A stretch of 9,103 bases of DNA from contig SKIE01000073.1 in assembly GCA_007116585.1 (NCBI GenBank), positions 1-9,103 of the forward strand. Reading direction: 5' to 3'. Below the pieces are notes generated by a model. It saw nothing but the letters and a program-made list of their open reading frames with translations, did no database searches and had not been told where the DNA came from. The stretch's first letter is position 1. Every line of letters begins with the position of its first letter. This DNA is from Wenzhouxiangella sp. Its GTDB lineage: Bacteria; Pseudomonadota; Gammaproteobacteria; Xanthomonadales; Wenzhouxiangellaceae. The position numbers were made by a program, and so were the translations under genes. Positions 7,133 to 9,103 of the stretch are shown piece after piece.

Positions 7133-7687
7133 ATGAAGACAAATTCTGAGCGTAAACAACGGCGGCGCATCCTGGCCGCAATGGGCCTGGCACTGCCCGG
7201 ACTGTGCCTGCAGGGCTGTCGTGGCGATACGGCAAACGCCGGAGAACAACCCAGCCAGCCGTTTGAGCCGCTGGAACTGACCAACGCGCAGTGGCGGGAG
7301 ATTCTGACGGCCGAGGAATACAGAATCCTTCGACGCGAGGGCACCGAGCCGGCGTTTTCCAGCCCGCTGGATGCCGAGTACGGCGACGGCACTTATGTCT
7401 GCGCAGGCTGCTTCCTGCCGTTGTTTGCCAGCGCCCACAAATATGACTCGGGCACCGGCTGGCCCAGCTTCTGGCAGCCAATCAACGAGGCGCACATCGG
7501 CACCAAGCGCGACTTCCGCCTGATCATTCCGCGTATCGAGTATCACTGCGCGCGCTGCGGCGGCCATCAGGGCCATGTTTTCGAAGACGGTCCGCCACCC
7601 ACCGGCCAGCGCTGGTGCAACAACGGGGTGGCCCTGCGTTTCGTGCCCGCCGGTGAAGCCCTGCCGGCGTTGCGGACAGCGGCTTGA
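7133..7687 (+). CDS. msrB: Exported peptide-methionine (R)-S-oxide reductase, predicted lipoprotein
   Basis: A 184-residue enzyme that reduces methionine-R-sulfoxide in proteins. The N-terminus has a basic region (RKQRRRIL, 7-14), a hydrophobic stretch, and the lipobox LQGC with C29 as the lipidation site. The RRRIL pattern also resembles a twin-arginine leader, so it is probably an envelope lipoprotein, perhaps Tat-exported. The MsrB domain has zinc ligands C90/C93 (CAGC) and C139/C142 (CARC), SGTGWPSFWQP, GHVFEDGPPPTGQRWC, and catalytic C162 in RWCNNGVALRF. Two details differ from E. coli MsrB: the SGCGWPSF cysteine used for resolution is Thr here, and the RYCxNS motif reads RWCNNG. The frame is open further upstream, but only into sequence overlapping parE in another frame. 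The ATG at 7133 starts the signal peptide. No Shine-Dalgarno is visible. msrA follows after 27 nt. Confidence 0.93.
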   Translation: MKTNSERKQRRRILAAMGLALPGLCLQGCRGDTANAGEQPSQPFEPLELTNAQWREILTAEEYRILRREGTEPAFSSPLDAEYGDGTYVCAGCFLPLFASAHKYDSGTGWPSFWQPINEAHIGTKRDFRLIIPRIEYHCARCGGHQGHVFEDGPPPTGQRWCNNGVALRFVPAGEALPALRTAA

Positions 7688-7714
7688 GCGAACTTGCAGA
7701 GAGGTGGAGCCTGC

Positions 7715-8356
7715 ATGAACGTCGATAGTACTTTTGGCAGATCACGTCTTGGACTCAGCCTGGTCGCCGCACTGCTGCTGTTGCTGTCCTTCCCAAGTTG
7801 GGCGGATGAAGAGCGCGAACTGGCACGGGCCACTTTCGCCGGCGGCTGCTTCTGGTGCATGGAGCCGCCCTACGACAAAATGGACGGCGTGATTGACACG
7901 ATCTCGGGCTTCAGCGGCGGCCACGTCTCCAACCCCACTTACGACGAAGTCGTGCGCGGCGGCACCGGACATATCGAAGTCGTGCAGGTGGTCTATGACC
8001 CGACGGTGGTGAGCTATGAAGAGTTGCTCCACGTCTTCTGGCGCAATATCGATCCATTTCAGTCCGACGGACAGTTCTGCGACCGCGGCCCCATGTATCG
8101 CTCCGCGATTTTCGTCCAAGACGAATCACAGCGTCAGGCCGCGACCGCCTCGCTGGATGAGGTGGCCATGCTCGGACTGTCCGACCAGCCCATCGACACC
8201 CGAATCCTCGAGTTCGACGCCTTCTACCCGGCCGAGGAATACCACCAGGGCTACTATCTGAAAAACCCGGTGAGGTACCGCTACTACCGTTGGCGCTGTG
8301 GCCGCGATCAACGCCTTGAAGAAATCTGGGGCGACGAGGCCGGCGGCCACTCGTAG
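7715..8356 (+). CDS. msrA: Exported peptide-methionine (S)-S-oxide reductase
   Basis: A 213-residue enzyme that reduces the S epimer of methionine sulfoxide, complementing the upstream MsrB. Residues 1-30 form a Sec signal peptide: basic start (R9, R11), a leucine-rich core, and a likely signal peptidase I cut after PSWA (A30), which places it in the periplasm. The catalytic motif is FAGGCFWCMEPPYD, with nucleophile C45 and a second cysteine C48 where E. coli-type enzymes have Gly. Further family segments are SGFSGGHVSNPTYDEV, GTGHIEVVQVVYDP, DPFQSDGQFCDRGPMYRS and FYPAEEYHQGYY. A late cysteine, C195 in RWRCGRD, may be the resolving one. A good ribosome binding site (GGAG at 7706-7709, 5 nt spacing) selects the ATG at 7715; a TTG at 7694 is in frame but spoils the signal peptide. 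With 27 nt to msrB, co-transcription is likely. Confidence 0.95.
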   Translation: MNVDSTFGRSRLGLSLVAALLLLLSFPSWADEERELARATFAGGCFWCMEPPYDKMDGVIDTISGFSGGHVSNPTYDEVVRGGTGHIEVVQVVYDPTVVSYEELLHVFWRNIDPFQSDGQFCDRGPMYRSAIFVQDESQRQAATASLDEVAMLGLSDQPIDTRILEFDAFYPAEEYHQGYYLKNPVRYRYYRWRCGRDQRLEEIWGDEAGGHS

Positions 8357-8382
8357 GTAATGCATCATGACTTTCGACCGAT

Positions 8383-8406
8383 TGCCCGTTTGCGCTCAAA
8401 CGGGCA
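8383..8406 (+). terminator. Perfect stem-loop after msrA, possible terminator without U-tract
   Basis: A 10-bp perfect inverted repeat, TGCCCGTTTG (8383-8392) and CAAACGGGCA (8397-8406), encloses the 4-nt loop CGCT. It starts 26 nt after the msrA stop and ends 41 nt before the M16 protease start. The stem should be stable, but ATGATGTCGG follows instead of a run of T, so it is not a classic intrinsic terminator. An outer inverted repeat, CATCATG (8363-8369) with CATGATG (8405-8411), partly overlaps the right arm. It may stabilise the msrBA 3' end, attenuate transcription into the next gene, or bind a protein. Confidence 0.5.
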
Positions 8407-8447
8407 TGATGTCGGCAACCGTTAAATCTATTATCTTGAGGAAAAGA

Positions 8448-9103
8448 ATGTCTTGTGGCTCATTGTCCCGCTATCTGACCCTGCTGGTGCTGCTTTTTGC
8501 ATCAAGCCTCCTGGCCGCTGATTCCGGTCGCATCCAGCACGTCACCACCGTCGAAGGCATCAGCGAGTACCGCCTCGACAATGGCCTGCGCATTCTCCTG
8601 ATGCCCGACCAGAGCCGGTCCACCGCGACCATCAACATCACCTATTTCGTCGGCTCAAAGCACGAGAGCTACGGCGAGACGGGGATGGCTCATCTGCTTG
8701 AGCACATGCTGTTCTACGGTACGCCCGACCATCAGGACATCAAGGCCGAGATCTCCGAGCGCGGCGGCTTTGCCAACGGGACGACCTGGTATGAACGCAC
8801 CAACTACTTCCAGACCCTGCCGGCCGGGGAAGAGAACCTGGAATGGGCGATTCGCATGGAAGCCGATCGCATGGTCAACTCGATCATCGATGAAGACGAT
8901 CTGGCCTCCGAAATGACCGTGGTGCGCAATGAATTCGAGATGGGCGAGACCAACCCGTTCAGCGTACTCATGCAGCGCACCATGGCCACGGCCTACCTGT
9001 GGCACGGCTACGGCCGGTCGACTATCGGCGCACGCTCCGACATCGAAAACGTGCCCATCGAGCGCCTGCACTCCTTTTACCGGCGCTACTACCAGCCCGA
9101 CAA
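8448..9103 (+). CDS. Secreted M16-family zinc metalloprotease, N-terminal part (runs off window)
   Basis: The first 218 codons of a pitrilysin/insulinase-family (M16) peptidase are present; no stop is reached, so the gene continues past the window. Residues 1 to about 24 form a Sec signal peptide (R8, a hydrophobic core, then a cut near LLAA|D), so the enzyme should act in the periplasm or outside the cell. The inverted zinc motif HLLEH lies at 82-86: H82 and H86 bind zinc and E85 is the catalytic base. E162 in [10 protein letters not shown] is the expected third ligand, 76 residues after H86 as in the family. [14 protein letters not shown] and the [12 protein letters not shown] segment are also typical. 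The ATG at 8448 has a strong Shine-Dalgarno (GAGGA at 8438-8442, 5 nt spacing). In-frame ATGs at 8406 and 8409 would add 13-14 residues and overlap the hairpin. The C-terminal, normally non-catalytic, M16 half is outside the window. Confidence 0.93.
   Translation, partial: MSCGSLSRYLTLLVLLFASSLLAADSGRIQHVTTVEGISEYRLDNGLRILLMPDQSRSTATINITYFVGSKHESYGETGMAHLLEHMLFYGTPDHQDIKAEISERGGFANGTTWYERTNYFQTLPAGEENLEWAIRMEADRMVNSIIDEDDLASEMTVVRNEFEMGETNPFSVLMQRTMATAYLWHGYGRSTIGARSDIENVPIERLHSFYRRYYQPD

Noticed and set aside
1..9103. A defence island, biosynthetic cluster or mobile element.
   Set aside because: All genes belong to known housekeeping or envelope-maintenance families. I saw no transposase, integrase, toxin-antitoxin pair, direct-repeat array or compositional break.

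Overview
The window reads as chromosomal housekeeping DNA from a GC-rich gammaproteobacterium. The best lineage pointer is the single-gene fusion of aspartate kinase to diaminopimelate decarboxylase, an arrangement I know from the Xanthomonas/Xylella group and relatives such as Wenzhouxiangella. A CRP/Clp/Vfr-type regulator end and a ParE of E. coli length fit the same placement. Placing it in Xanthomonadales or a neighbouring family is inference. I see no tRNA, rRNA, CRISPR array, insertion sequence, phage gene or shift in base composition.

Layout, left to right: (1) the last 33 codons of a CRP-family regulator (1-102, +); (2) a PP2C-type Ser/Thr protein phosphatase facing it (124-924, -); (3) a short divergent gap, then the bifunctional lysine-pathway enzyme (1014-3653, +); (4) a membrane-associated PlsC-like acyltransferase (3566-5074, -), whose 3' end runs 88 nt into the 3' end of the lysine gene on the opposite strand; (5) a second divergent gap with a TTGAC/GTCAA palindrome, then parE for topoisomerase IV subunit B (5194-7083, +); (6) exported msrB (7133-7687, +) and msrA (7715-8356, +), spaced like an operon; (7) a perfect GC-rich hairpin, then the 5' two thirds of a kilobase of a secreted M16 zinc metalloprotease gene (8448 to the window end, +).

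Functionally, msrB and msrA form a clear pair. Both carry export signals, so together they should repair R- and S-methionine sulfoxide in envelope proteins. MsrB looks like a lipoprotein with a possible Tat-type leader, and MsrA looks like a Sec-exported protein. The M16 protease next door is also an envelope protein, but a strong ribosome binding site and a hairpin set it apart. The other genes appear to be independent transcription units.

I looked for an undescribed system and did not find convincing evidence of one. The points most worth following are the antisense 3' overlap of the lysine gene and the acyltransferase, the different export leaders of the two Msr enzymes, and the lack of Shine-Dalgarno sequences before several genes.
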